From NCBI GenBank assembly GCA_002401965.1, contig NVUR01000019.1:1-64000 (forward strand): DNA of 64,000 nucleotides, read 5' to 3'. The stretch comes from Alphaproteobacteria bacterium (GTDB lineage Bacteria > Pseudomonadota > Alphaproteobacteria > Micavibrionales > Micavibrionaceae). This document shows positions 8,605 to 17,597 of the stretch, in pieces. Numbering within the stretch: position 1 is the first letter of the stretch; every line of letters begins with the position of its first letter. The translations under genes and the position numbers were made by a program. Below the pieces are notes generated by a model. The model searched no databases. It was given only the letters and a program-made list of their open reading frames with translations, and was not told where the DNA came from.

Positions 8605-9636
8605 ATGAGAATAAGTCAAAACGCGATGAATGAAGATACTGAAAAAAGCAGCAATAGCGGTGATAAACCGCCGAAAACAAGACTAAGCCCCATCTCCGTT
8701 GCCCCGATGATGGATTGGACAGATCGTCATTGTCGATATTTCCACCGTCTTATATCCCCAAATGCGTTGCTCTATACCGAAATGGTAACAACAGGCGCGC
8801 TGATACATGGCGATAAAGAGCGGTTTTTGCGCTTTGATAATACTGAGCATCCAATCGCGCTTCAGCTTGGTGGATCGGATGCTGAAGATTTGGCAACTTG
8901 TGCAAAGATGGGCGAAGATCAGGGCTATGATGAGATTAACCTCAATTGCGGTTGTCCTGGCGATCGTGTGCAAAAAGGTAAAATCGGCGCAATCCTAATG
9001 AAAGAGCCTGACACCGTTGCAAAAGCGGTTGAAGCCATGATAAAGGCCGTCAACATTCCCATCACAATCAAATGCCGTATTGGCATTGATGAGCATGATT
9101 CATACGAATTTCTGAACACATTCATAGAAACCATTCAAAATGCAGGGTGCGAAACATTTATCATTCACGCCCGCAAAGCATGGCTGCAAGGTCTGAGCCC
9201 CAAAGAAAATCGCACTGTCCCCGTAATCAATTATGAGCGTGTTACAACAATTAAAGCCGCCCACCCTGAATTGAACATCGCAGTGAACGGCGATATTAAA
9301 ACCGTTGAAGATGTGCAAGGACATTTAAGAATACTCGATAGTGCAATGTTGGGGCGCGAAGCCTATCAAAACCCATATATTTTGGCAGAACTAGAAAAAG
9401 CGATTTTTGATAACACAAATGTTAAAGAGCGCATCGATATTGCCCACGCCATGGTTCCTTATATAGAACAGCAAATGGCAGATTTTAACACACCTGTGAA
9501 ATCTATAACGCGGCACATGGTTGGGTTATTCCAAGGATTACCGGGCGCTAAAAAATGGCGACAGCGTCTATCCACCCTTCCTCATGAAGAAGGCGCGGAT
9601 GCAAGCGTTATTGAAAAATCACTTAAGGCTTTCTAA
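8605..9636 (+). CDS. dusA: tRNA-dihydrouridine synthase A
   Basis: A 343-residue FMN TIM-barrel enzyme that reduces uridines in the tRNA D-loop. Visible marks: the phosphate/FMN opening VAPMMDWTDRHCR, the catalytic cysteine in NCGCPGDRVQ, the lysine in IKCRIG, and the DusA-type loop HARKAWLQGLSPKENR. These favour DusA over DusB or DusC. An inner ATG at 8626 would remove seven residues and is equally possible, since the conserved core begins after residue 28. The preceding 166 bases hold no supported gene. The stop overlaps by four bases the end of a convergent minus-strand gene. Confidence 0.93.
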   Translation: MRISQNAMNEDTEKSSNSGDKPPKTRLSPISVAPMMDWTDRHCRYFHRLISPNALLYTEMVTTGALIHGDKERFLRFDNTEHPIALQLGGSDAEDLATCAKMGEDQGYDEINLNCGCPGDRVQKGKIGAILMKEPDTVAKAVEAMIKAVNIPITIKCRIGIDEHDSYEFLNTFIETIQNAGCETFIIHARKAWLQGLSPKENRTVPVINYERVTTIKAAHPELNIAVNGDIKTVEDVQGHLRILDSAMLGREAYQNPYILAELEKAIFDNTNVKERIDIAHAMVPYIEQQMADFNTPVKSITRHMVGLFQGLPGAKKWRQRLSTLPHEEGADASVIEKSLKAF

Positions 9637-10265
9637 ACAGAGCCCACCCAATTGTCTTCTTTCATTTCGACAAAGCCATCACGCGTAACATCGAAGTCGC
9701 AATCATATAAAGTCCCATCGCATAAAACACGTGTGTTAATTGTATAAACGCCCAACTCGCTTGCATCATCAATCTTAGAGCCAGTAAATTTCCGCAAATA
9801 ACGTGAGACTTCATATGCGCTATAACTTTTAAAAAGTTCACTATTCTGCCCTTCAATAACGTAAAAAGAATTGCCTTCATCATTGCTTGTAAACAAATTA
9901 AAGAATTTTAGATAATCAAACACAGTATCCAATGTGATATTCAGCTCACTTTCCTCATTTACTTCATGAATAACATCGCTCTGCCCCTTAAGTTGAACAT
10001 ACTGCGTCCCCTGTGCGCCATATTTAAGGAAAAAACAGAACTGAGGCTCAGCTTGCTCATCCAAAGAACGCATTTGCACTATCTTAACATCTACATAGAA
10101 CGGTAAATCTTTAACATAGACATCCGCATTACCCTGCTCATACGTTACACCATCCATTGGGCTAATAAATGCAAGAAAACCTTTCTCATTTTCATATCTT
10201 TTCCAACTACCGTCATCCGGATCAAAAAATGAAAGAAGTGACTTTGTATAAATATCTTGTGGCAT
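9633..10265 (-). CDS. Hypothetical acidic protein, last gene after the suf cluster
   Basis: A 210-residue acidic protein without signal peptide or membrane segment. It is rich in aromatic residues and Asp/Glu and looks like a compact cytoplasmic alpha/beta protein; the end (TLYDCDFDVTRDGFVEMKED) resembles a small beta sandwich. I recognise no family. It lies 44 bases downstream of sufA in the same direction and may be the tail of the suf transcript or a separate gene. Its stop overlaps the dusA stop by four bases. Confidence 0.6.
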   Translation of the reverse strand: MPQDIYTKSLLSFFDPDDGSWKRYENEKGFLAFISPMDGVTYEQGNADVYVKDLPFYVDVKIVQMRSLDEQAEPQFCFFLKYGAQGTQYVQLKGQSDVIHEVNEESELNITLDTVFDYLKFFNLFTSNDEGNSFYVIEGQNSELFKSYSAYEVSRYLRKFTGSKIDDASELGVYTINTRVLCDGTLYDCDFDVTRDGFVEMKEDNWVGSV

Positions 10266-10309
10266 AAATTTTCCTTATATTTAGTTGAGGATATTATTGT
10301 TAATTTTAA

Positions 10310-10669
10310 CTATTTCGGTAACTCTCCGCCAACATGAAAACTCTCGCCACAACCACAGCGTCCAGTTTCATTGGGATTTATAAAATCAAAGCGCGTGTTG
10401 CCAAGCTCATCCGTGATGTAGTCAATTTCTGTACCGAATAACATCCATGAATATATTTTCGGGATGTAGATGCTCGCGCCGTTTTCTTCGAATTTCTCGT
10501 CTTTAGATAAATCATCATCCGCACCGACATATTCCATCTGATAACTATTACCAGAACACCCCGTCGATTTTACGGTTAAGCGAACACCAACCGTGCCTTC
10601 TGGTGCTTTATCCAAAAGGGCTTGTATCTGCACGGCGGCTTTTTCTGTGATTTGTATTGGTGCTTGCAT
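10310..10669 (-). CDS. sufA: A-type iron-sulfur carrier SufA/IscA
   Basis: A 119-residue A-type Fe-S assembly protein. The three conserved cysteines are present: C38 in STGCSG, and C105 and C107 in GRCGCGESF. It takes Fe-S clusters from the SufBCD scaffold and passes them to apoproteins. Position downstream of sufT in the suf cluster argues for SufA, though sequence alone does not separate SufA, IscA and ErpA. It ends 44 bases before a hypothetical gene and begins 13 bases after sufT. Confidence 0.88.
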   Translation of the reverse strand: MQAPIQITEKAAVQIQALLDKAPEGTVGVRLTVKSTGCSGNSYQMEYVGADDDLSKDEKFEENGASIYIPKIYSWMLFGTEIDYITDELGNTRFDFINPNETGRCGCGESFHVGGELPK

Positions 10670-10682
10670 AATATATTACCTC

Positions 10683-11075
10683 TTACGTGAACATATTCAG
10701 TTGCATTTTTGCTGTTTCAGCCATCATTGATGGATTCCATTGTGGCTCCCAGATAATTTCAACATCACACCCACGAACGCCCTCAATCGGCAAAATCGCA
10801 CCCTGAACCCAGCTTGGCATTTCCTGTGCAACGGGACAGGCAGGCGAGGTCAGGGACATTTTAACCTCAACATCACATAAACCGTTTTCTAGTTTCGGTA
10901 AAATTTCTACCTTATAAATCAGGCCAAGCTCATAAATATTCACAGGAATTTCGGGATCATAAATCTCCCTCAACCCCTTTAATATCAAAGGCCACAAGGC
11001 ATGGTCACGTGCTGCTTCCACATGTGGTGGCTCAGCCAAGTTATCCAGGTTATCGTCTGCTTTATTTTCCATCAT
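10683..11075 (-). CDS. sufT: SUF-associated DUF59 protein SufT
   Basis: A 130-residue protein with an acidic N-terminal tail (about 25 residues) and a DUF59/MIP18 domain. The family signature is IYDPEIPVNIYELGLIY followed by SLTSPACPVA, with the conserved cysteine. DUF59 proteins help deliver or mature Fe-S clusters; SufT is the version kept in suf operons. It overlaps the upstream Cys-rich gene by 14 bases, so the two are likely translated together. Confidence 0.9.
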   Translation of the reverse strand: MMENKADDNLDNLAEPPHVEAARDHALWPLILKGLREIYDPEIPVNIYELGLIYKVEILPKLENGLCDVEVKMSLTSPACPVAQEMPSWVQGAILPIEGVRGCDVEIIWEPQWNPSMMAETAKMQLNMFT

Positions 11076-11691
11076 ATTCGTCCACCTTTATACACGACGT
11101 TACAACCCCTTGAGGTATCACATAAGTGCCTTTGCGATCACTACCACGATCAATAGCCAATTTGGCTTTTATGCTATCAAGCCCCTTGCCCATGGTTTTA
11201 GGATCAAGAGCATCCATGGAAACGCTTACCTGCATTTCCATATCAAAATCATTTACAATAGTATAAGATAATAAAGAGTTCACTTTACCTACAAAACAAC
11301 CACAAACCAGCCTACTTTTTTTCTTAGCCTTACGAAGCATATTGTTAATTTTTTGACACTCCGTCGCAAAAGATGCCTTATAGAAAACATCAATACACAT
11401 TGAGGTGAAGTCTAGCTCCGACAAAGACTCGCCCGATTCCTTACTTTGGCTTATCGCATCCCGACCATCATCCAGACAATCACAAAACCCTGACGGTGTT
11501 TTTATCTTAAAATATTTATTACCCACATAATTTTGAGGTAAACAATCTTCCTTAGACTTTTCCCATTCACTAGACACCGTTGATTTAGCATAGGAAAAGA
11601 ATGCAGCGTCTCCATAAAGATTAACAAAAACACTTGCCCCGATACCAACAACAGCAACCAAAATCAAAGTTTTAATGAGTAATGTGTTCAT
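11062..11691 (-). CDS. Membrane-anchored cysteine-rich protein within the suf cluster
   Basis: A 209-residue protein of unknown family. Residues about 6-27 form one membrane segment or uncleaved signal (LLIKTLILVAVVGIGASVFV). The rest has eight cysteines, among them CDC and CGC pairs; if the domain is outside the cytoplasm they could make four disulfides. It sits between sufS and sufT, overlaps sufT by 14 bases, and is preceded by about 200 bases of decayed coding sequence. Position suggests co-expression with Fe-S assembly; whether the cysteines bind metal or form disulfides cannot be read from sequence. Confidence 0.68.
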   Translation of the reverse strand: MNTLLIKTLILVAVVGIGASVFVNLYGDAAFFSYAKSTVSSEWEKSKEDCLPQNYVGNKYFKIKTPSGFCDCLDDGRDAISQSKESGESLSELDFTSMCIDVFYKASFATECQKINNMLRKAKKKSRLVCGCFVGKVNSLLSYTIVNDFDMEMQVSVSMDALDPKTMGKGLDSIKAKLAIDRGSDRKGTYVIPQGVVTSCIKVDEYDGK

Positions 11692-11694
11692 ATT

Positions 11695-11895
11695 CTATTC
11701 CCTACAAAATTCTTTCATCTTATATTCTATTTTATACAATGATTTAAAACATTGGTCTTTAACAGTTTTATGGTCGCCCTCTGCAACACAGCTCATCATT
11801 ATTCATAGTGAACATATCATTTCCCGAAACCGCAGCAACATATTTTTGCTCAATCAACGCGACGAGATAATCAAAAACCACTTCATAAATATAAC
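11695..11895 (-). pseudogene. Possible decayed small gene between sufS and the Cys-rich gene
   Basis: The 204 bases between genes contain coding-like pieces in different frames on the minus strand. After sufS, a GTAGG followed nine bases later by an ATG opens a frame that stops after ten residues (MKWFLIISSR). A second frame is open over 11768-11895 (VVFDYLVALIEQKY...). A third, 11695-11799, starts ATGATG and encodes 34 residues with three cysteines. Together they resemble one short exported Cys-containing protein broken by frameshifts, or separate micro-proteins. No family is recognised. Confidence 0.25.
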
Positions 11896-13131
11896 CTACC
11901 CGAACAGCACATTAACTTTGTTCAATCCATTGATAAGCGCATCAACATCGCTCTGCTCACTATACATTGCAAGAGAAGCGCGCGCCGTCGCATTCAGCCC
12001 CAACATCTCCATCAAAGGCATCGCGCAATGATGGCCTGTACGTACCGCAACACCGCATTGATCCAACACCATACCAATATCACTGGGATGAGCATTATCC
12101 ATCGTGAAGCTGAGTATACCTGCCTTTTGCGTCAAATCCGCAGTGCCATGCAAGGTTAAACCTGCCACATTCTGTATCGCCTCTGTCGCATATTCAAGTA
12201 ACCGCGCCTCATGCGCCGCAATCTTATCCATAGAGTTATCCACAAGGTAATCCACCGCCGCGCCAAGACCAATAACCTCAACAATGGCTGGTGTGCCTGC
12301 CTCAAACTTATACGGTGCTTCGCGATATGTGATGCCAGATTTAAAGCTCACCCGCTCTATCATGTCGCCGCCACCTTGATAAGGCGGCATAGAATCCAGC
12401 ACATCATATTTGCCGTAAAGCACGCCAATCCCGCTCGGTGCGTACAATTTATGACCTGTAAACACATAAAAATCCACGTCCATAGCGGTAACATCCACCG
12501 CGCGATGAACAACGCCTTGTGAACCATCAACAAGGATTTTGATATCAGCGTTATATTTCCGAACCATTCGAACAATACCCGCAACAGGGTTTATCGTTCC
12601 CAAAGCGTTCGATATTTCAACAAAGGCCACCAATTTTGTTTTATCCGACAGCAAAGATTGAAATGCATCAAGATCAAGCAAGCCATCACCCGTCACAGGC
12701 ACAACTTTAACAACAACCCCAATTTGATCGGCCAGAATTTGCCACGGCACGATATTGGCGTGATGCTCCATCTCGGTGATAATAATTTCATCACCAGCTT
12801 TCAAATAAGCACGCCCCCAACTCTGCGCGACAAGGTTTATTCCCTCGGTCGCATTACGAGTAAAGATGATATTCTTCTCACTCTGCGCCCCGATAAATTG
12901 CGCGATTTTCTTACGCACATCTTCAAAGCTCTGTGTCAGGTTTTGTGAAATCTCGTAAAGACCGCGATGAATATTCGAATAGCCACCCGTCAAAACATCA
13001 TTCATCGCATCAATAACGCATTGCGGCTTTTGCGCACTCGCGGCACTATCAAGAAAAGCCAACGGCTTGCCGTTCATTGTTTTTGATAGTGCGGGAAAAT
13101 CACTGCGCCATGGCGATTGAATATTAGTCAT
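11896..13131 (-). CDS. sufS: Cysteine desulfurase SufS
   Basis: A 411-residue class II (SufS/CsdA) PLP-dependent desulfurase that takes sulfur from cysteine and hands it to SufE. The PLP lysine is K228 in FTGHKLYAPSGIG; the catalytic cysteine is C369 in RTGHHCAMPLM. The histidine stretch EMEHHANIVPW is the SufS type. Length is normal. Its start overlaps the sufD end by eight bases. The partner SufE is encoded about 18 kb away (31505-31909). Confidence 0.95.
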   Translation of the reverse strand: MTNIQSPWRSDFPALSKTMNGKPLAFLDSAASAQKPQCVIDAMNDVLTGGYSNIHRGLYEISQNLTQSFEDVRKKIAQFIGAQSEKNIIFTRNATEGINLVAQSWGRAYLKAGDEIIITEMEHHANIVPWQILADQIGVVVKVVPVTGDGLLDLDAFQSLLSDKTKLVAFVEISNALGTINPVAGIVRMVRKYNADIKILVDGSQGVVHRAVDVTAMDVDFYVFTGHKLYAPSGIGVLYGKYDVLDSMPPYQGGGDMIERVSFKSGITYREAPYKFEAGTPAIVEVIGLGAAVDYLVDNSMDKIAAHEARLLEYATEAIQNVAGLTLHGTADLTQKAGILSFTMDNAHPSDIGMVLDQCGVAVRTGHHCAMPLMEMLGLNATARASLAMYSEQSDVDALINGLNKVNVLFG

Positions 13132-14089
13132 CTGATTTCAAAGCCGCTTCTAACCAACGCCCTGCCTTTTCTTTAATCTCATCATGTAGCGCGGAGTCTG
13201 AAACCTTATCCACAACTTCATCCACAAAAGCTTGCACAAGTAACATACGTGCCTGCGCCTCACTTAAACCGCGAGAGCGTAGGTAAAACAACGGTGCTTC
13301 ATCCAGCTGCCCTGTCGTTGCACCGTGTGAACATTTCACATCATCGGCGTAAATCTCCAGCTCTGGCTTCGTATCCATCTCCGCTTTCGGGGAGAGTAAC
13401 AACGTGTTGGAGAGCTGATACCCATCGGTTTTCTGTGCCGCTTGATGCACATGGACTTTACCTTGAAATACGCCACGCGCCGCGTCATCTAATATAGTGC
13501 GATAAAACTGGTTAGATAAGCAATGCGGGGCAGTATGCTCCATCAAGATGGTCGTGTCGCCATGCTGCTTGTCCTTTAACAAAGTCACTCCATTGAGCGA
13601 GCAGTCAATATTACTGCCATTCAACACCACGTGAATATCGTGACGGGTCAGCTTACCGCCCATATTTAGAGAAAAACTATTAAGATAAGCATCGCGCTCC
13701 ATCGTGATATGCACCATGTTGGTTTGGATGGCTTGCGTGCTGTCTTCTTGGATGCGGATATGGTTTAGTCGCGCATTCGCACCAAGGGTGATTTCAGTAC
13801 TCATATTCTTCCAATATGCACCGCTGCCTTCATGTCGTTCAATTAAGGTAAGCTGCGCGCCCTCCTCCAGAACGATCTTCAGGCGCAGACTCTGGTGCTG
13901 TCCCTCAACACCTGTCCACAGGATATCCTCAATTTGCTCACAGACTTCTCCACTGGTTTTGTGGATAAGTATTTCCCGTACATCCTGAGCAGGAATATTC
14001 TTCAAATCACCAAGCGCACGCGAAAGATTGGTGTATTTCCAATCCTCATCTTTTGGCGTGGGTAAATCATTAATATCAAGCATTCTCAT
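13124..14089 (-). CDS. sufD: Fe-S scaffold component SufD
   Basis: A 321-residue SufD, somewhat shorter than the roughly 420 residues of the enterobacterial protein, as usual in alphaproteobacteria. Family marks are the opening PTPKDEDWKYTNL and, near the C-terminus, the SufB/SufD core KCSHGATTGQLDEAPLFYLRSRGLS-type stretch (conserved SHGATTGQ and YLRSRG). It forms the SufBC2D scaffold on which clusters are built. Its ATG overlaps the stop of the 44-residue membrane ORF (ATGA) and its end overlaps sufS by eight bases. Confidence 0.93.
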   Translation of the reverse strand: MRMLDINDLPTPKDEDWKYTNLSRALGDLKNIPAQDVREILIHKTSGEVCEQIEDILWTGVEGQHQSLRLKIVLEEGAQLTLIERHEGSGAYWKNMSTEITLGANARLNHIRIQEDSTQAIQTNMVHITMERDAYLNSFSLNMGGKLTRHDIHVVLNGSNIDCSLNGVTLLKDKQHGDTTILMEHTAPHCLSNQFYRTILDDAARGVFQGKVHVHQAAQKTDGYQLSNTLLLSPKAEMDTKPELEIYADDVKCSHGATTGQLDEAPLFYLRSRGLSEAQARMLLVQAFVDEVVDKVSDSALHDEIKEKAGRWLEAALKSDD

Positions 14090-14220
14090 CCTTTTTCCAA
14101 CACAATAGTAACACCATAAGCAATAGTAAGAATCGTAACAAAAATCGCAATATACTTAAAGTGTTTTGGCTTTAAAGCCCATACAATCAACATAACTAGA
14201 AATGATTTTACGAAAAACAT
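14086..14220 (-). CDS. 44-residue membrane protein between sufC and sufD
   Basis: A small gene fills the gap between sufC and sufD exactly. Its ATG overlaps the sufC stop (TAATG) and its TGA overlaps the sufD start (ATGA). The 44 codons read as a protein with two hydrophobic stretches (residues about 2-16 and 23-41) separated by KPKHFK, so it is a one- or two-pass membrane micro-protein. The double overlap, with no stops and suitable composition, argues that it is translated. No family is recognised. With the two small membrane genes on the other side of sufC it could tie SufC or the scaffold to the membrane, which is inference. Confidence 0.72.
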   Translation of the reverse strand: MFFVKSFLVMLIVWALKPKHFKYIAIFVTILTIAYGVTIVLEKG

Positions 14221-14987
14221 TAAGCCGCTGCTTCCCCGATAAATCCGGCATAGCCTTTTTCTTCCAATTCCAAGGCAAGTTCAGCCCCACCGCTTTTGAT
14301 AATCTTACCATCCGCCATAATATGCACAACATCAGGTTTAATATAATCCAGCAAGCGTTGATAATGCGTAATCACAAGGAATGATTTATCATCACCGCGC
14401 AGGCGATTAACGCCCTCCGCCACGACTTTAAGCGCATCAATATCCAGACCGCTATCCGTTTCATCAAGAACACAAAATTTCGGCTCCAGCATCGCCATTT
14501 GTAAAACTTCGTTACGCTTTTTCTCACCACCAGAAAAGCCAACATTAACCGCACGTTTCATCATATCATCAGCAATGCCCAGCTCTTTGGTTTTTGCTTT
14601 AATCAATTTCAACATACCAAGCGCATCCAGCTCATCCTCGCCGCGTTGCTTGCGGATCGCATTGATTGAGGTTTTCAGGAACATGCTCATATTCACACCT
14701 GGAATTTCAACAGGGTATTGGAAGGCAAGAAATAATCCTGCTGCTGCGCGTTCCTCTGGTGCAAGATCAAGCAAGTCTTGCCCGTCCAACGTTGCCGAGC
14801 CACTGGTCACATCATAATCATCACGCCCCGCCAAAACATAGGCCAGCGTAGATTTACCCGCGCCGTTCGGCCCCATTATGGCATGCACCTCACCCGCAGG
14901 AATAGACAGGTTCAGCCCCTTAATAATTTCCTTCGCTTCCCCGTCATCTGTTTCAATGGAAGCATGTAAATCTTTAATCTCAATCAT
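14220..14987 (-). CDS. sufC: Fe-S assembly ATPase SufC
   Basis: A 255-residue ABC-type ATPase of the SufBC2D scaffold. Walker A is GPNGAGKST at 39-47; the signature is the SufC form FSGGEKKRNE; Walker B is CVLDETDSGLD. Soluble, not a transporter. Its start overlaps the end of the 79-residue membrane gene by four bases (ATGA) and its stop overlaps the start of the 44-residue membrane gene by one base. Confidence 0.96.
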   Translation of the reverse strand: MIEIKDLHASIETDDGEAKEIIKGLNLSIPAGEVHAIMGPNGAGKSTLAYVLAGRDDYDVTSGSATLDGQDLLDLAPEERAAAGLFLAFQYPVEIPGVNMSMFLKTSINAIRKQRGEDELDALGMLKLIKAKTKELGIADDMMKRAVNVGFSGGEKKRNEVLQMAMLEPKFCVLDETDSGLDIDALKVVAEGVNRLRGDDKSFLVITHYQRLLDYIKPDVVHIMADGKIIKSGGAELALELEEKGYAGFIGEAAA

Positions 14988-15223
14988 GGTTTTAATTGTC
15001 CCAATTCATCTGGTTTCATTTTATCAACTATAAAGTCCGGCAATTGTTTCGCCGCACCTTTTTTATCCTTATTTTCACGCTCCGCCATCGCGGCAACATC
15101 TGTGGCTGGTTTAATCATCGCCTTATAGGCAAATAAAAGACCAAAAACCATCAGCGCAATTGTGAATATCATGACAACGTAATGGATACCACGATCAATT
15201 AGAAACCCTGTGTCCTTAGCCAT
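14984..15223 (-). CDS. 79-residue single-pass membrane protein in the suf operon
   Basis: The start at 15223 is chosen for the strong GGGGAGAGA just upstream; longer reading would enter the previous gene. The protein has a short N-terminus (MAKDTGFLIDRG), one membrane segment (residues about 13-34) and a charged tail with a Lys/Glu cluster and KMKPDELG. No family is recognised. It overlaps the preceding small membrane gene by eight bases and sufC by four, so it is translated as part of the suf transcript. Confidence 0.65.
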   Translation of the reverse strand: MAKDTGFLIDRGIHYVVMIFTIALMVFGLLFAYKAMIKPATDVAAMAERENKDKKGAAKQLPDFIVDKMKPDELGQLKP

Positions 15224-15473
15224 TCTCTCCCCCTCTTTTTCGCGCCTTAAGCACACCGTAAATTGAAATAATAATCCAACATATCTCAACCAACAGCCCG
15301 CCCGTATCACCAACATCATATTCCGCCGCAATAGAGATCAACAAAAACACCCCGCCAATACCATTCAACGCGCAATACACCACGCCCTTAACATCAATCC
15401 GCTCAACAATAATCAGCATATACGCAACCACGCATATCACCGCCCCGACTATACCAACGATCATCATGAACAT
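15216..15473 (-). CDS. CBU_0592-like small multi-pass membrane protein
   Basis: An 85-residue hydrophobic protein with about three membrane segments (residues 2-23, 30-50, 57-76) and a basic C-terminal end (KARKRGG), which puts the C-terminus in the cytoplasm. The pattern (short helix, YCALNGIGG turn, LVEICWIIISIYG helix) resembles the CBU_0592 family of small membrane proteins, whose function is unknown. It lies two bases after the VOC gene and overlaps the next small membrane gene by eight bases. The second Met may be the true start. Confidence 0.62.
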   Translation of the reverse strand: MFMMIVGIVGAVICVVAYMLIIVERIDVKGVVYCALNGIGGVFLLISIAAEYDVGDTGGLLVEICWIIISIYGVLKARKRGGENG

Positions 15474-15475
15474 AC

Positions 15476-15847
15476 TTATTCCTTACCGACTTGTTCATTT
15501 GAAATTTCAATTAAGTTTCCATCTGGATCTCTTAAATATACAGAATGTAATATATTTACAGCACCAGTCCTAACAACTGGTCCTAGCTCAATATCAAAAA
15601 GCTCTGCTATTTTATCAATGGTTACATCGGTTAAAAAACAAAAGTCAGAGCTTCCCATAACTGCATTTTTTGCATTTGGCTTAAATTCCTCACCAGCCTC
15701 ATGCAAATTTATTTTTTGAGTGCCAAATTTCAAAGCTACACGTCCTGCTCCAAAAATTTCAGTCTTCATACCTAAACGCTCATAAAACGCACAGCTCCGC
15801 TCTATATTTTCAACAGTCAAAACTAAATGGTCGATTGATTTAATCAC
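15476..15847 (-). CDS. VOC/glyoxalase-fold protein inside the suf operon
   Basis: A 123-residue vicinal-oxygen-chelate protein: opening [22 protein letters not shown] and ending [14 protein letters not shown] are typical of glyoxalase/bleomycin-resistance-like proteins. Candidate metal ligands H7 and the late Glu in NLIEIS are present. Substrate unknown. It overlaps the sufB end by four bases, so it is translationally coupled to an Fe-S scaffold gene, an unusual place for this family. Its DNA looks more AT-rich than sufB, perhaps a later insertion. Confidence 0.82.
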   Translation of the reverse strand: MIKSIDHLVLTVENIERSCAFYERLGMKTEIFGAGRVALKFGTQKINLHEAGEEFKPNAKNAVMGSSDFCFLTDVTIDKIAELFDIELGPVVRTGAVNILHSVYLRDPDGNLIEISNEQVGKE

Positions 15848-17319
15848 CCAACGCTCCCCTCCAGACTAATCGCAATTAACTTCTGCGCTTCCACAGCGAA
15901 TTCCATGGGTAAGTGTTGCATCACTTCGCGGGCAAAGCCGTTTACGATCAGGGCGATCGCATCTTCTTCGCTTAAGCCGCGCTGCATGCAGTAAAATAGC
16001 TGGTCTTCGGAGATTTTCGAGGTTGTGGCTTCATGCCCTAAACTTGCGCTTTGATTACGGCTTTCGATATAAGGCACGGTATGCGCGCCGCACTGATCGC
16101 CGATCAGCAAGCTGTCACACACTGTAAAATTCTTTGCGCCATCCGCATTGGGCATAATTTTAACAACGCCACGATAGGTATTATTGCTGCGCCCTGCACT
16201 GATCCCTTTAGAGATAATACGGCTGGTGGTATTTTTGCCGATATGGATCATTTTCGTGCCTGTATCGGCCTGCTGCCTGCCATTTGTGATAGCAACGGAG
16301 TAAAACTCACCTACCGAATTATCACCCTTTAGGATACAAGACGGATATTTCCACGTAATTGCGGAGCCTGTCTCCACCTGTGTCCAACTGATCTTAGAAT
16401 TACGACCTTCGCATAAGCCACGCTTGGTTACGAAATTATAAATCCCGCCCTTACCGGTTTCAGGATCGCCCGGATACCAATTTTGCACGGTAGAATATTT
16501 AATCTCCGCATCTTCATGGGCGACCAGTTCAACAATGGCGGCGTGGAGTTGATTTTCATCACGCATCGGCGCGGTGCAACCCTCCAGATACGACACGTAA
16601 GAGCCCTTATCCGCGATAATCAACGTGCGTTCAAACTGCCCTGTATTCAGCTCATTAATGCGGAAATAGGTCGACAGCTCCATCGGGCAACGCACACCTG
16701 GTGGAATGTAAACGAAGCTGCCATCTGTGAAAACGGCGCTGTTCAGGCAGGCATGCTTGTTATCTGAATGCGGGACGACACTCCCCATATATTTCTTCAC
16801 AAGTTCAGGATGTTCTTTTATCGCTTCAGAAATTGAGCAAAAGATAACGCCATGTTTTCTAAGTTCTTTCTTAAATGTCGTGGCAACGGACACGGAGTCA
16901 AACACCACATCCACCGCAACGGGTGTACGGTTTTTGACGCCCGCAAGAATTTCCTGTTCGCGCAATGGAATGCCCAGTTTTGAATAAGTTTCCAACAAAA
17001 TCGGGTCAACATCATCCAGAGTTTCCGGCGCATTTTCCATTGATTTTGGCGCGGCGTAATAATAGGAATCTTGGTAATTTATTGGCTTGAAATCAACCTT
17101 TGCCCATGTTGGCTCAGGCATTTTCAGCCAATGTGCATAAGCCTTTAAACGGCGATCAAGCATCCATTGCGGCTCGTCCTTCTTCGCAGAAATAAAGCGT
17201 ACAATATCCTCATTCAACCCCTTAGGTGCTTTATCCGTTTCAATATCCGTAACAAAGCCCGCCTCGTAAACACCAGACAACGCATTAACTTGTGCAATTG
17301 TTTCATCAGTAGCTGCCAT
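15844..17319 (-). CDS. sufB: Fe-S scaffold protein SufB
   Basis: A 491-residue SufB, the main scaffold subunit. Family marks include the N-terminal [14 protein letters not shown], the central [16 protein letters not shown] and [20 protein letters not shown], and the C-terminal core [19 protein letters not shown] with the cluster/partner-binding residues. Length is normal. It starts directly at the end of the 92-residue membrane gene (the codons share position 17319) and overlaps the VOC gene by four bases. With SufC and SufD it builds clusters from SufS/SufE sulfur. Confidence 0.96.
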   Translation of the reverse strand: MAATDETIAQVNALSGVYEAGFVTDIETDKAPKGLNEDIVRFISAKKDEPQWMLDRRLKAYAHWLKMPEPTWAKVDFKPINYQDSYYYAAPKSMENAPETLDDVDPILLETYSKLGIPLREQEILAGVKNRTPVAVDVVFDSVSVATTFKKELRKHGVIFCSISEAIKEHPELVKKYMGSVVPHSDNKHACLNSAVFTDGSFVYIPPGVRCPMELSTYFRINELNTGQFERTLIIADKGSYVSYLEGCTAPMRDENQLHAAIVELVAHEDAEIKYSTVQNWYPGDPETGKGGIYNFVTKRGLCEGRNSKISWTQVETGSAITWKYPSCILKGDNSVGEFYSVAITNGRQQADTGTKMIHIGKNTTSRIISKGISAGRSNNTYRGVVKIMPNADGAKNFTVCDSLLIGDQCGAHTVPYIESRNQSASLGHEATTSKISEDQLFYCMQRGLSEEDAIALIVNGFAREVMQHLPMEFAVEAQKLIAISLEGSVG

Positions 17320-17597
17320 TATTTTGCACCTTCATTTTCAGCTTGCTTATCGCCGTTTTTCATTAACATTCTGTTAGTCGCCTCTATATCGCCACCATAA
17401 TATTTACAGACCCTATAATCACCCGTTACTTGATAACACTGATATATAGAATACTGATATACGAGAAAAACAGCTAAAATAATCAACACAATAACGGCCA
17501 TAAATTTTTCGCGTTTTCTTTTATATTTTGCAGGCTCGTTATAATTCATCTTCTGATAGGGTTCTTTCAAATCCCACGCTGCAAACCATCCCCACAT
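17319..17597 (-). CDS. 92-residue membrane protein between iscR and sufB
   Basis: The ATG at 17597 overlaps the iscR stop (TAATG), which supports this start over the inner Met at residue 17. The protein has a cytoplasmic-looking basic N-terminus (KYKRKREK), one membrane segment (about residues 33-52) and an outer part with cysteines in [18 protein letters not shown]. No family recognised. It is co-translated with iscR and sufB. In many alphaproteobacteria this position holds a cysteine desulfurase gene or nothing. Confidence 0.68.
   Translation of the reverse strand: MWGWFAAWDLKEPYQKMNYNEPAKYKRKREKFMAVIVLIILAVFLVYQYSIYQCYQVTGDYRVCKYYGGDIEATNRMLMKNGDKQAENEGAK

Noticed and set aside
8541-8633. 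30-codon ORF overlapping the dusA start, possible leader peptide
   Set aside because: No clear ribosome site, no attenuator hairpin, and composition of random AT-rich DNA.
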